DNA of 64,000 nt from Fibrobacter sp. UWB4. Lineage in GTDB: Bacteria > Fibrobacterota > Fibrobacteria > Fibrobacterales > Fibrobacteraceae. A program made the translations under genes and the position numbers. Below are positions 40,693 to 48,982 of this stretch, one piece after another. The stretch spans positions 434,001 through 498,000 of the forward strand of contig NZ_MWQI01000001.1 in assembly GCF_002210345.1 (NCBI RefSeq), given 5' to 3'. Below the pieces are notes generated by a model. That model was not told where the DNA came from and searched no databases. It was given only the letters and a program-made list of their open reading frames with translations. Every line of letters begins with the position of its first letter. Position 1 is the stretch's first letter.

Positions 40693-40776
40693 AAACAACG
40701 CCTTTTAAATGGTCCCTGCGGAACGGTTTTCCTGTAAATATATACTCAAAATATAGTTTGGCAAAAATTAAATAAA

Positions 40777-40804
40777 CGCCTGTGGACATTTGTGACTACA
40801 GGCG
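40777..40804 (-). terminator. Terminator of the DoxX-like gene
   Basis: On the minus strand CGCCTGTAG pairs with CCACAGGCG around an 11-nt loop, followed by TTTATTT. It lies 26 nt after the DoxX-like stop. Confidence 0.75.
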
Positions 40805-40829
40805 CATTTTTAGGGATGGGCGTTTTTTT

Positions 40830-41267
40830 TTACGGAGATTCCGCCTTTTTAGGACTTTTGCGCCATTCCTTGAGCTTCTGCACGCCGTCAGTGGACCAGA
40901 GCGCCCAGGCAATCAGCACAGGCTGGAAGAACAGGCGGATAAAACGAGCCTGGTCAGTGTCAAGTCCGAATGCGTTGATGCCGTTCACGTACTGGCTGAT
41001 GTTGCCCGGGAAAATAGCAACGTAGAACAGCGCAAGCAGTACGCCAACCGTACCCTTGTGCTTGTACAAGAATATCATGCTGAGGCCGAGCAAAATCTCG
41101 ACGACGCCCGAGGCCAATACCACGAAATCCAGGAATCCCGGATTCTGCGGAAACCACGATGGGACCTGCGCCAGGAATTCCTGCCTAGCGATGGTCAAGT
41201 GACTGATACCTGCATAGGTCATAAATAACCCTAGCAGCCCCCTACAAAACATTTTTAAGTATTTCAT
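40830..41267 (-). CDS. DoxX-like membrane protein
   Basis: This 145-residue protein has four hydrophobic helices: CRGLLGLFMTYAGISHL, FVVLASGVVEILLGLSMIF, TVGVLLALFYVAIFPGNI and FIRLFFQPVLIAWALW. The GISHLT...FLAQVPSWFPQ, then SGVVEILLGL pattern fits the DoxX/MauE-like superfamily, members of which are linked to quinone or thiol redox roles; function here is unknown. ATG at 41267 is chosen because TATATT lies 6 nt upstream (leaderless pattern) and the protein then starts MKYLKMFCRG. Confidence 0.8.
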   Translation of the reverse strand: MKYLKMFCRGLLGLFMTYAGISHLTIARQEFLAQVPSWFPQNPGFLDFVVLASGVVEILLGLSMIFLYKHKGTVGVLLALFYVAIFPGNISQYVNGINAFGLDTDQARFIRLFFQPVLIAWALWSTDGVQKLKEWRKSPKKAESP

Positions 41268-41342
41268 ACTTTTAATATAGGATAAAAAGGGCGGAAAAGT
41301 CAAAAAATTTTTTTGCCACGAATGAGTGCTAAAAGGCTAACG

Positions 41343-41789
41343 TTAAACTAAAATTTCTATTTCAAACAGTTGGTTCGCAAGCCCGACCGTTGGTTCGAAA
41401 TCAGCAATCTTCTTGAACCCGTATTTTTCGTATAGGCCGTGGTGCTCGCTTTTGAGATAAACTTTTTTGTAGCCGAGCCTTTGGGCGTAATCAAGCGCCG
41501 CGTCAATTAAGCTTTTGGATAGCCGCTCTCCCCGGAATTTTTCGCTAACGTAAACGAGATTTATAAAAGGGCTGCAACTGAATTTCGCAGGGATGTTCCC
41601 GTTCTCCTCGAGAACGCAAAAGCCGACAACATCTTCACCGTGTACAGCAACGAAAACTTTTTCCCAGTCTAGGAAATCGTTCTTTGACATTCGCTCGGCT
41701 AAACGACGCCCCGGCAGCCATGGGCAATCTTTCGCGAAAGCGCGGGTCTTTTCCCACCACGGATCATCTTTGCTAATCGCGATTATCAT
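41343..41789 (-). CDS. GNAT family N-acetyltransferase
   Basis: This 148-residue acetyl-CoA-dependent acetyltransferase begins MIIAISKDDPWWEKTRAFA at 41789, with GGAGG 8 nt upstream. The core strand and acetyl-CoA loop read FINLVYVSEKFRGERLSKSLIDAALDYAQRLGYKKVYL (outlined here; motif A is V-V-EKFRGERLSKSLI, close to the RGxGxG-type loop but with Glu-Arg in place of the Gly positions). The end, HHGLYEKYGFKKI, is typical. Substrate unknown. It lies 37 nt after another GNAT gene on the same strand, so they may be one operon. Confidence 0.85.
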   Translation of the reverse strand: MIIAISKDDPWWEKTRAFAKDCPWLPGRRLAERMSKNDFLDWEKVFVAVHGEDVVGFCVLEENGNIPAKFSCSPFINLVYVSEKFRGERLSKSLIDAALDYAQRLGYKKVYLKSEHHGLYEKYGFKKIADFEPTVGLANQLFEIEILV

Positions 41790-41826
41790 TGCTTTACCTC
41801 CGCTCATAAAGAGCCCTTATAAGATT

Positions 41827-42381
41827 TTACGGGTACTTCGCTCCGGGAATGTCCTTCAGAATTTCTTTCCAAAAATCGCGGAATTCTTTTTCGGTGACGG
41901 AGCCTCCAGCGGAAAGTAGCCGGTAGTGTTCTCCTTGCCAGACGTAATCGACTGGGGAGGCGTCAAAGCCGTTGCGAGTGTAAAATTCGCGCCGGCGGTT
42001 TCTGCGTTTGAGTTCTTCCGCGTTCTTGGAATCTTCTTCGACTTCGATATCGACGACGATGCGTGTGTCGGGGTGTTGCCTGCGAATGACTTGTAAAATT
42101 TGCGAACCGTACCCGTGGCAACGCAATTCAGGCACAACCGCAAAATAGACAATGTTCGTGATGTCGCCGTGTGAAATGGAATTTGAGAACCCGCAGAACT
42201 TGGGAGCCGCGGCGTTCTCGCCATTATCCTTGTTAAAAAATGCCCAAAATTCTCGCTTGATTTTATCGTCGAGCAAATGCTTTATTGGAATGCGTTCGTT
42301 CGCCGGGAACGCCGATTCGTACAGCGCCTTGACCTGCGGAAACCAGGGGGCATCTCTTGTGACATCGAAAAACTGGAGCAT
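41827..42381 (-). CDS. GNAT family N-acetyltransferase
   Basis: This is a 184-residue GNAT protein. VYFAVVPELRCHGYGSQILQVI contains the acetyl-CoA pyrophosphate loop (RCHGYGS, an RxxGxG match), followed by EFYTRNGFDASPVDYVW at the end of the domain. The N-terminal FPQVKALYESAFPANERIPI resembles GNATs acting on small molecules. The middle contains a highly charged segment (DIEVEEDSKNAEELKRRNRRR). TATTCT lies about 8 nt before the ATG and no ribosome-binding site is evident, suggesting a leaderless start for this two-gene unit. It is divergent from the metallo-hydrolase gene. Confidence 0.87.
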   Translation of the reverse strand: MLQFFDVTRDAPWFPQVKALYESAFPANERIPIKHLLDDKIKREFWAFFNKDNGENAAAPKFCGFSNSISHGDITNIVYFAVVPELRCHGYGSQILQVIRRQHPDTRIVVDIEVEEDSKNAEELKRRNRRREFYTRNGFDASPVDYVWQGEHYRLLSAGGSVTEKEFRDFWKEILKDIPGAKYP

Positions 42382-42462
42382 TTGCAGAAAGAATAGGATA
42401 ATGAGTCTTGTGTGTCAAGTTTGCGAATGTAATCCTGCGTCTTTTAGTATATATTTATTCTT

Positions 42463-43389
42463 ATGAAACTGTTTGACAATATTTTTATTCCTTTTATCGC
42501 AGCGCTTGCTTTGACTGTCGTTTGTTGCAACGAATCGAAAAATTCTACGAAAGAATCTGCGGAAAGTAAGTCTGCGGTAAATCTTGAAACTCCTGCGAAA
42601 GTGACGATGCCTTCTGCTGCGGTGAACACGCCTGAAGTCGAGGAAACCAAAACCATTGCGCTTGCGAACGGAGCTTCGGTCACTTGGATTCAAGACAACG
42701 AGGGTAAAAAGTTTATGCCTCGCGAACTGTTCAGCGATGCAAGTGATTCGCTTTATGAAAGCTTGAGTATGCTTGCGGGACTTCCGGCTTCTGTCAGCAC
42801 ATTCTTGGTGAAAACGGATGGCAAGTATATTTTGTTTGATGCAGGTCTTGGCGCGTGGGGTGGGCAGCTTTTAAAGCGTCTTGCGACTTTGAGCGTGAAT
42901 TCGGATTCCATTGGGCTTGTTTACTTGACGCATTTCCATGCAGATCACATTGCGGGACTTGTGAAAAATGGCAGTGCCGGGAAAATGGAAAAGGTCTTTA
43001 AGAATGCCGCCGTTTATGCGGGCAAGGTGGAATATGACGCTTGGATGAACGAAATCCCGAAAAATGATTTGCAAAAGAATATCATGGCGCTTTATAAGGA
43101 TAGCCTTCACTTGTTTGCGTTCGGTGACAGCTTGCCGCATGGTGTGCTTGCGATGGATGCCGTTGGCCACACGCCGGGACACGCTGCCTTCCAAATTTCA
43201 AACCTGCTTATAATCGGAGACTTGATGCATGGCTATGCTTTGCAAAAGGACCATCCCGAAATCAATTCCAATTACGACATGGACAAGGAAAAATCTGCCG
43301 CAAGCCGCAAACGCATTATGCAGTACGCACACGAACATAAACTCCTGATGGCCGGTATGCACTTGCCGCCTCCCGGATTCGCGGAGTAA
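42463..43389 (+). CDS. Metallo-beta-lactamase-fold lipoprotein hydrolase
   Basis: This 308-residue protein has a likely lipoprotein signal (FIPFIAALALTVVCC). The metal-binding signature THFHADH (156-162) is followed by DAVGHTPGHAAF and IIGDLMHG, and a late His in AGMHLPPPG, giving a complete dinuclear zinc site of the MBL fold. The sequence DAGLGAWGGQL before the motif resembles AHL-lactonase and related hydrolase groups, but substrate cannot be assigned. TATATTT lies 6 nt before the ATG (leaderless pattern). The first 25 nt of the gene resemble those of the SDR gene that follows 43 nt downstream. Confidence 0.87.
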   Translation: MKLFDNIFIPFIAALALTVVCCNESKNSTKESAESKSAVNLETPAKVTMPSAAVNTPEVEETKTIALANGASVTWIQDNEGKKFMPRELFSDASDSLYESLSMLAGLPASVSTFLVKTDGKYILFDAGLGAWGGQLLKRLATLSVNSDSIGLVYLTHFHADHIAGLVKNGSAGKMEKVFKNAAVYAGKVEYDAWMNEIPKNDLQKNIMALYKDSLHLFAFGDSLPHGVLAMDAVGHTPGHAAFQISNLLIIGDLMHGYALQKDHPEINSNYDMDKEKSAASRKRIMQYAHEHKLLMAGMHLPPPGFAE

Positions 43390-43431
43390 AGGCTGTTCAC
43401 TTGAAAAGAACAGGAATGTATATTTATCCTT

Positions 43432-44142
43432 ATGAAATTGTTTGAAGATAAAGTGGTCGTGGTGACGGGTGGGGCGCACGGAATAGGTGCTTCCATTGTG
43501 AGTGAATTCGAAAAAGAGGGCGCAAAGGTCGCGTATATCGACATCCGCGAGAATCCTTGCTTTGTGGGGGATCTTTCAAAGAAAGAGACTTTGGAAAAGT
43601 TTGCGCAGTTCGTTATCGAAAAATACGGGCACGTGGATGTGCTGGTGAATAACGCGCTCCCGTTGATGAAGGGAATAGACGAATGTAGCTATGAGGAATT
43701 CAGCTATGCACTCGCTGTCGGCGTGACCGCTCCGTTCTACCTTGCAAAACTTTTCGCGCCGCATTTTGCAAAGGGCGCGAGCATTATAAATATATCGTCA
43801 TCTCGCGACCGTATGAGCCAACCACAAACGGAAAGCTATACGGCGGCGAAGGGCGGGATTGCGGCGCTTACCCATGCGCTGGCCGTGAGTTTTGCGGGCC
43901 GCGTTCGCGTGAATTCCATTTCACCGGGCTGGATCGATACGGATTTCAAAACCTACGAAGGCTCCGATGCCATTCAGCAGCCCGCGGGTCGTGTCGGTAA
44001 CCCGCTGGACATCGCGAACATGGTGCTTTACCTTGCAAGCGGCAAGGCGGGCTTCATCACCGGCGAAAACATCTGTATCGACGGCGGCATGACCCGCCAG
44101 ATGATTTATCACAACGATTGCGGCTGGAAATTTGAAGGTTAA
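43432..44142 (+). CDS. Short-chain dehydrogenase/reductase
   Basis: This is a 236-residue NAD(P)-dependent oxidoreductase. The Rossmann motif TGGAHGIG (residues 12-19), NNAL in place of the common NNAG, and a catalytic pair Y136/K140 in SYTAAKGG with Ser in NISSSRDR are present. The C-terminal SPGWIDTDF and TGENICIDGG are typical of the classical SDR family. The residue after the Rossmann beta-2 strand is Asp (IDIRENP), which favours NAD. Its substrate is unknown. TATATTT lies 6 nt upstream of the ATG, so it has its own likely leaderless start. Confidence 0.9.
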   Translation: MKLFEDKVVVVTGGAHGIGASIVSEFEKEGAKVAYIDIRENPCFVGDLSKKETLEKFAQFVIEKYGHVDVLVNNALPLMKGIDECSYEEFSYALAVGVTAPFYLAKLFAPHFAKGASIINISSSRDRMSQPQTESYTAAKGGIAALTHALAVSFAGRVRVNSISPGWIDTDFKTYEGSDAIQQPAGRVGNPLDIANMVLYLASGKAGFITGENICIDGGMTRQMIYHNDCGWKFEG

Positions 44143-44200
44143 AGTTTCTTTGCTTGATAGGTGGGTGAGTGGATAACGTCGGCGCTAAAGAATCTTAATG

Positions 44201-44338
44201 CTACGACGCGCCAAACAGATGCGATAAGAACGAATATACGGCGCTGCCTATAATGATAAGGGCCAATATTATCAGAATATGCTTCCAATTGAGCAACGCA
44301 AGCAAAAGATCGGTTAGAAAATTAAATAGAAATCCCAT
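44201..44338 (-). CDS. Small membrane protein, 45 aa
   Basis: This previously uncalled small gene encodes MGFLFNFLTDLLLALLNWKH followed by a hydrophobic ILIILALIII segment and a short GSAVYSFLSHLFGAS tail. GGAAGGAG lies 4-5 nt before the ATG, one of the best ribosome-binding sites in the window, which argues strongly for translation. It is in the same direction as, and 46 nt downstream of, the cold-shock/barnase fusion gene, so they may share a message. Whether it protects against, escorts or is unrelated to the nuclease is unknown. Confidence 0.7.
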   Translation of the reverse strand: MGFLFNFLTDLLLALLNWKHILIILALIIIGSAVYSFLSHLFGAS

Positions 44339-44384
44339 GTTTCTCCTTCCTTAAAACTACCCCAATAACAATTGGGATGGACTG

Positions 44385-45137
44385 CTAATTTCCGAATTCT
44401 ATCTTGCTGAATGATTTGTAGTGATCGGTGGTGTAATAAATGTTACAGCCGCTACTATAGACGAGTCGGTTTGTACCGCGATTGTCTCCAAAGTAATCGA
44501 CATCTGCTTCGTAGTAATACGCTGGCGGGAGTTTACCCTCGCGATTGTCAAAGTAGTCGCCGCCAATCATCACGCCGAGCGTTGTGTGCGGATTGAAATT
44601 CCATTTCACAAAAGTTTTGCCAGTCTTTTGTTCGTAAAGCTTTTTACCTTCGCTCTTGGTGACATAATAGACCGGCAGGCGATCGTTGTCGCAGATGTAT
44701 TTTGCAACGTGGAGCCTCGAGGTGTATTCCTTTTCGGCGGGATTTTCTTTTAATAGGCAGACTTTTTTCTTGCGGGGTGCATCATCGGGGGTTGTGTAAA
44801 CTACGTATATGTCGAATGCGAATGCCAACGCGATGCATATTGCGGCTATTATTGCAATCTTGGATTTTTTGGCCTTACGATAATTTTTGTGTGCTGAGGA
44901 GGTTTGGGCTTGCTCTTCTCGTGAGGCAACTCCTTCGAGTAATCCTTTTTCGATTCTTGCACCTTTCTCTGTTTTGCCGAAGCTGCAAATGATGATTGTG
45001 TCGCCGACTTTAGGCGGTCTCACGGGATGCCCTAACGCAGAAATATGGACAAAGTATTTTGTCCCATTTGCGGTTGCAAAACCGAATCCTTTTTCTTCGT
45101 TCCATTGCGTGACGGTCGCTTTATTTGTGATGGGCAT
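44385..45137 (-). CDS. Cold-shock domain, membrane segment and barnase-type ribonuclease fusion
   Basis: This 250-residue three-part protein has residues ~5-68 as a cold-shock domain (ATVTQWNEEKGFGFATA with RNP1 KGFGFA and RNP2-like KYFVHISAL). Residues 84-93 are basic and 94-114 form one membrane helix, so the C-terminus should be outside the cytoplasm. Residues ~138-250 match barnase: K161, E210, R220, R224 and H239 align with barnase K27, E73, R83, R87 and H102, and DNREGKLP matches the guanine-binding loop. From E210 to H239 the alignment has no gaps. It should be a guanine-preferring endoribonuclease in the periplasm or at the surface. Cys at 127, 149 and 231 could form a disulfide. No barstar-like gene is adjacent. 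Confidence 0.9.
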   Translation of the reverse strand: MPITNKATVTQWNEEKGFGFATANGTKYFVHISALGHPVRPPKVGDTIIICSFGKTEKGARIEKGLLEGVASREEQAQTSSAHKNYRKAKKSKIAIIAAICIALAFAFDIYVVYTTPDDAPRKKKVCLLKENPAEKEYTSRLHVAKYICDNDRLPVYYVTKSEGKKLYEQKTGKTFVKWNFNPHTTLGVMIGGDYFDNREGKLPPAYYYEADVDYFGDNRGTNRLVYSSGCNIYYTTDHYKSFSKIEFGN

Positions 45138-45204
45138 GGGGAAACCTTTTGTTGTTGGACTTTTTTAATGTAGCAAAGAATTTTTTTGCTGATGAATCCG
45201 GGGT

Positions 45205-45325
45205 GTTAGGGGTGGAGCCCCTAGGAGTAGGGGTAGCGGAAGACTTGCCCTGGAAGGAGGTGCCTGCTCGGTGGCGGGCATGACAATTGGGCAAGGCTGC
45301 AGCGAGGGGGAGGCTTCCCCCTCCA
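45205..45325. repeat. GC-rich intergenic repeat region with REP-like hairpin
   Basis: It contains GGAGCCCCTAGGAGTAGGGG, a REP-like TGCCTGCTCGGTGGCGGGCATGACA unit (outlined) at 45261-45285, and GAGGGGGAGGCTTCCCCCTCC. Its minus strand matches the repeat at 21171-21240. It fills the gap between the barnase fusion and ilvC. Confidence 0.65.
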
Positions 45326-45345
45326 GTCCCCTTTTTTCTCATTTT

Positions 45346-45375
45346 CTAGTAACTAGTAACTAGTAACTAGTAACT
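45346..45375. repeat. Four perfect CTAGTAA heptamers
   Basis: CTAGTAA is repeated four times exactly (45346-45373). This is the least degenerate heptamer tract in the window and it ends about 20 nt upstream of a TATCTTT -10-like element before ilvC. Confidence 0.9.
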
Positions 45376-45437
45376 TTTTCCACTTTACTTTGCTATCTTT
45401 CCGCTTGGAACATTTTATTTAACAGAGGTTCAAAAAA

Positions 45438-46916
45438 ATGAATTATTTCAACTCTATCCCTATGCGTCGCCAACTCGAAGAAATTGGCCACTGCCGTTTC
45501 ATGGAACATTCTGAATTCAGCCGTGGTGTTGAAGCCCTCAAGGGTAAGAAGATTGTGTTCGTCGGTTGCGGTGCTCAGGGTCTCCATCAGGGTCTCGACC
45601 TTCGCGATAGCGGTTTGGATGTTTCCTACACGCTCCGCAAGGAAGCCATCGAACAGAAGCGCCAGTCCTGGAAGAACGCTACTGAAAACGGCTTCAAGGT
45701 CGGTACTTATGAAGAAATGATTCCGGATGCAGACCTCGTTTGCAACCTCACACCGGATAAGCAGCACCACAACGTGATCCCGGCTATCATGAAGCTCATG
45801 AAGAAGGGCGCAGCTCTCTCTTACAGCCATGGTTTCAACATCGTCGAAGAAGGCCAGGAAATCCGTAAGGACATCACTGTGATCATGGTCGCTCCGAAGG
45901 GACCGGGTTCCGAAGTTCGTTCTGAATACCTCCGTGGTTTCGGTATGCCGTGCCTTATCGCTGTCCACCCGGAAAACGACCCTGAAGGCAAGGGCTGGGA
46001 CTATGCCAAGGCTTACGCTGCTGGTCTCCATGCTGACCGTCCGGGCGTTCTCGAAAGCTCTTTCGTCGCCGAAGTGAAGTCTGACCTCATGGGCGAACAG
46101 ACCATCCTTTGCGGTATGCTCCAGACCGGTACGATCCTTTGCTACGACAAGATGGTGAAGGAATTCGGTATCGACAAGGCTTACGCTGTGAAGCTCCTCC
46201 AGTACGGCTGGGAAACGATTTCCGAAGCCCTCAAGCATGGTGGCATCACGAACATGATGGACCGTCTCTCCAACCCGGCTAAGATCCGCGCAACGGAACT
46301 TGCTGAAAAGATGAAGAAGATCATGAAGCCGCTCTATCAGGAACATCAGGACAACATCATCTCTGGCAAGTTCTCCAGCACGATGATGGTTGACTGGGAA
46401 GCTGGCGACAAGGACCTCCTCAAGTGGCGTGGCGAAACCGGCGAACTCGAATTCGAAAAGGTTGCCGCAACTGACAAGCAGATCACCGAACAGGAATACT
46501 TCGACCGTGGCGTTCTCATGACCGCTATGATCAAGGCCGGTGTGGAACTCGCTTTCGAAACCATGTGCTCTGTGGGCATCAAGCCGATGAGCGCTTACTA
46601 CGAATCCCTCCACGAAACTCCGCTCATTGCAAACCTCATCGCTCGTAAGAAGCTGTTCGAAATGAACCGCGTCATCAGCGATACTGCAGAATACGGCTGC
46701 TACCTCTTTGCTAACAAGTGCGTTCCTCTCCTCGCTGACTTCATGAAGAACGAAGTCAAGAAGGGCGACATTGGCGATATCTTCAACGAAGGCAATACCA
46801 ACGCTGTCGATAACGAAGAACTCATCAAGGTGAACAAGAACATCCGTCAGCATCCGGTGGAAGAAGTCGGTGCTTGGCTCCGTGACCGCATGTCCGGCAT
46901 GACGAAAGTTGTCTAA
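45438..46916 (+). CDS. ilvC: Ketol-acid reductoisomerase, class II
   Basis: This 492-residue enzyme of branched-chain amino-acid synthesis reduces and isomerises acetolactate/acetohydroxybutyrate with NADPH. The length and the doubled C-terminal knotted domain mark it as the long (plant/E. coli) class II form. The N-domain has [12 protein letters not shown] (GCGAQG at 43-48), SYTLRKE with the NADPH-phosphate-binding Arg/Lys, NLTPDKQH and [12 protein letters not shown]; metal-binding acids follow in [11 protein letters not shown]. Codon bias is strong, indicating high expression. CAGAGGTTC lies upstream of the ATG and TATCTTT about 40 nt upstream is a probable -10. No other ilv genes are adjacent. 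Confidence 0.97.
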   Translation: MNYFNSIPMRRQLEEIGHCRFMEHSEFSRGVEALKGKKIVFVGCGAQGLHQGLDLRDSGLDVSYTLRKEAIEQKRQSWKNATENGFKVGTYEEMIPDADLVCNLTPDKQHHNVIPAIMKLMKKGAALSYSHGFNIVEEGQEIRKDITVIMVAPKGPGSEVRSEYLRGFGMPCLIAVHPENDPEGKGWDYAKAYAAGLHADRPGVLESSFVAEVKSDLMGEQTILCGMLQTGTILCYDKMVKEFGIDKAYAVKLLQYGWETISEALKHGGITNMMDRLSNPAKIRATELAEKMKKIMKPLYQEHQDNIISGKFSSTMMVDWEAGDKDLLKWRGETGELEFEKVAATDKQITEQEYFDRGVLMTAMIKAGVELAFETMCSVGIKPMSAYYESLHETPLIANLIARKKLFEMNRVISDTAEYGCYLFANKCVPLLADFMKNEVKKGDIGDIFNEGNTNAVDNEELIKVNKNIRQHPVEEVGAWLRDRMSGMTKVV

Positions 46917-46924
46917 TCTGCGCA

Positions 46925-47090
46925 ATACGGCGTTGCTCGCCCCTTCACGTACGTTTTAGTACGCTACGGGGGCTCGCGCCTTGTCTTGCTTGATTATACG
47001 ACTTTTGATAATCATTCTGCTTGATTAAACTTGCGGGAAGAAGGTTGTGTAATCACACCCTTTGGCTGTCATTCCCGCGCAGGCGGGAAT
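46925..47090. repeat. Intergenic repeats after ilvC
   Basis: A segment CGTTGCTCGCCCCTTCACGT, then ACGTTTTAGTACG (a CGTAC inverted repeat), then GGGGGCTCGCGCCTTG occurs first. A REP-like TGTCATTCCCGC...GCGGGAAT hairpin lies at 47067-47090. No gene is visible in this 250-nt gap. Confidence 0.65.
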
Positions 47091-47100
47091 CTCCCTTTTA

Positions 47101-47137
47101 AAATCTCGTCAGGTAACCCCTGGCGGGATTTTTTTTG
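47101..47137 (+). terminator. Strong rho-independent terminator upstream of the GLUG-repeat gene
   Basis: AATCTCGTCAGG pairs with CCTGGCGGGATT over 12 positions (three wobbles) and is followed by seven further T residues. It ends the ilvC region; TATATT (47138-47143) directly after it is a likely -10 for the next gene. Confidence 0.85.
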
Positions 47138-47169
47138 TATATTAAAGACAAGATAATAAGGAGGAAATA

Positions 47170-48860
47170 ATGAAATTATTTTCAATGTTTGGGGTTTTGG
47201 CTCTTGCTGTCGGTAGTTTTGCCGCAGATCAGGGATCAAAGGACGATCCGCTCACCATCAGTTCCGCAATGCCGTTTTGGATAGCGGTATGTATAAGGGC
47301 GTCAAGTTGAAAAACGGTGGCGAGGGCTTGCATTTCAAGCTGACAGAAGATTTGGACTTGAGTACGGTTTGCGGTCGCGATGTTGGCAACTGGAAGCCGA
47401 TAGGTCCTTTCGAAGGGAGCTTCGATGGCGCAAACCACAAGATTTCGAACTTGTATATGGACGACTCGCTGGGCAGGGTCGGGAATACGGGATTCTTTGG
47501 GCCGGTGTTCAACAACGGCAACGATACGCTCTATTTCAACAATGTCTTTTTCGAAAATGCCTACATCCGCACGTCGGGAATTGCTGGAACGCTTGTTTCC
47601 CAGGTGGTGACGGGCAAGGTCGTCTTGCGGAACAATGTTGTCAATCTGAAATTCGAATCCATTAAAGACGAGAATGCCGACCTCCAGTTTGGCGGCTTGA
47701 TGGGCAATACTGTTGCGGATTGGGTTGGCTTCTATGATAATACAGTGAAGGGTTCCATCAGTGTTTCTTCCGTGAAACAGCTTGCTGTTGGTGGCATCAT
47801 GGGTGTGCTTGTGGATCCGGGTGCGTTTGAACGCAATGTGAACGAGGCTGACATTACTGTCGATGGGAACGGCTATTCTCAGGTGGGTGGCATTGTTGGC
47901 GAAATCATTGCTCCCTACACCTTCAAGGATAACGTGAACAAGGGTAAAGTGACGGTCAGTGTCCCTGCGCAATACGCTTTTGTCGGTGGCCTTGTGGGCG
48001 TGAACCCGTCACTCCCTTCTGAAAAAAATATAGTCGGAAACGTTAATTACGGTAAAGTCGAGGTGTCGGCTTCGTATGCCGCGGTCGGTGGGCTTTATGG
48101 CTATGTTTCGGGAAATACCAATACGGTTCTCGACAGCTGCATCAATAATGGCGATGTCGTTTATCACGGCAAAGAAAAGCAAGAAAATGTTCAGATTGGC
48201 GGTATCGCTGGCATTTGGGAAGTCAAGCAGGCGAGCCGCATGGAGAACAACGGAAAAATTATCATTGATAACGCGGTAAGCCCCAAAGTCGGTGGTATTG
48301 TCGGCTTTGTTCGCCCAGGTGCTGCAAGCCTGGACTTGTTCAAGTCCGTAAATGCGGGTGATATTTCTATCAATAACGACGCTGTTGCCAAGGGGTGGAT
48401 TTCGGGCCTTATCGGGCTGACCGATGTGCTTGAAACTGTGAATCTGGACAGTTGCGTAAATAAAGGGAACATCTTGATCGAAGGTGCTACTGATAACAAG
48501 GTCCTTTTTGTCGCTCCGCTTGCGTTAGTGTCTACGGGTACAAATCTTAATGCCAAAACAAGTTCTAACGAGGGAACTGTTCCTGAAGGCTTTGATAACC
48601 GTGTTTCCCTTAAGAATGTTGCACAGGCTCCTAAAATGCGCTTGCAGAATTTGGGTTCTGGCCGTGCAATCCTTGAAGTTCCTGGCTTGAAACTTTCTGG
48701 CCGTGAACAAGTGGAACTGTGTTCTTACAATGGCAAACGAGTTCCGGTGCAGCAGATGCAATCTGGAAATATCTTTTACCTCGAAGGTGTTCCTGCGGGT
48801 CGCTATATTGTCCGAATCAGGACTCCGCTTGGAATGCGTTCGTTGCATGCAACGTTCTAA
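47170..48860 (+). pseudogene. Frameshifted GLUG-repeat surface protein
   Basis: The true start is ATG at 47170: TAAGGAGGAAATA precedes it and it encodes a signal peptide (MKLFSMFGVLALAVGSFAA) followed by DQGSKDDPLTISSA. That frame stops soon after 47305, while the rest of the protein (NAVLDSGMYKGVKLKNGGEG onward) continues in another frame. One missing base near 47266-47270 (TCCGCAATGCC where GCA AAT GCC is expected) explains it. Downstream, about 520 residues contain GLUG-like beta-helix repeats (GGIVGEI, GGLVGVN, GGLYGYV, GGIAGIW, GGIVGFV) and a C-terminal sorting-like domain (GSGRAILEVPGL...GRYIVRIRTPLG). Either it is a real recent mutation, a sequencing error, or phase-variable expression. 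It is likely an exported adhesin-like protein. Confidence 0.75.
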
Positions 48861-48935
48861 GTTATCTTTCGTTGATGGGGAACGTCGCGAACTCTAGCTG
48901 AAAGACCTTGTTGCAGTTCTGCTCTATTAATAGCA

Positions 48936-48959
48936 AAAGCCCACCGGATGGTGGGCTTT
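48936..48959. terminator. Bidirectional terminator
   Basis: AAAGCCCACC pairs perfectly with GGTGGGCTTT around GGAT. It lies between the convergent GLUG-repeat and YfhO-like genes. Confidence 0.9.
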
Positions 48960-48982
48960 ATGCGTTTGAAAATTGCATTTAG

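Noticed and set aside
43432-45137. A barstar-type immunity gene near the barnase fusion
   Set aside because: The SDR, the 45-aa membrane protein and the repeat region were read in all frames by eye; none resembles barstar (about 90 residues, acidic helix). A distant copy cannot be excluded.
45346-45375. Four CTAGTAA units considered as a CRISPR-like or origin iteron array
   Set aside because: The units are contiguous 7-mers with no spacers and no replication genes nearby; the same family occurs in many gaps.
45393-46925. 510-codon open frame on the strand opposite ilvC
   Set aside because: It mirrors ilvC exactly; strong codon bias in the real gene leaves the antisense frame free of stops. 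No ribosome-binding site and no recognisable domain.
47277-48860. Calling the GLUG-repeat protein as an intact gene from 47277
   Set aside because: That start is TTG inside the body, has no ribosome-binding site and removes the export signal found upstream in another frame.
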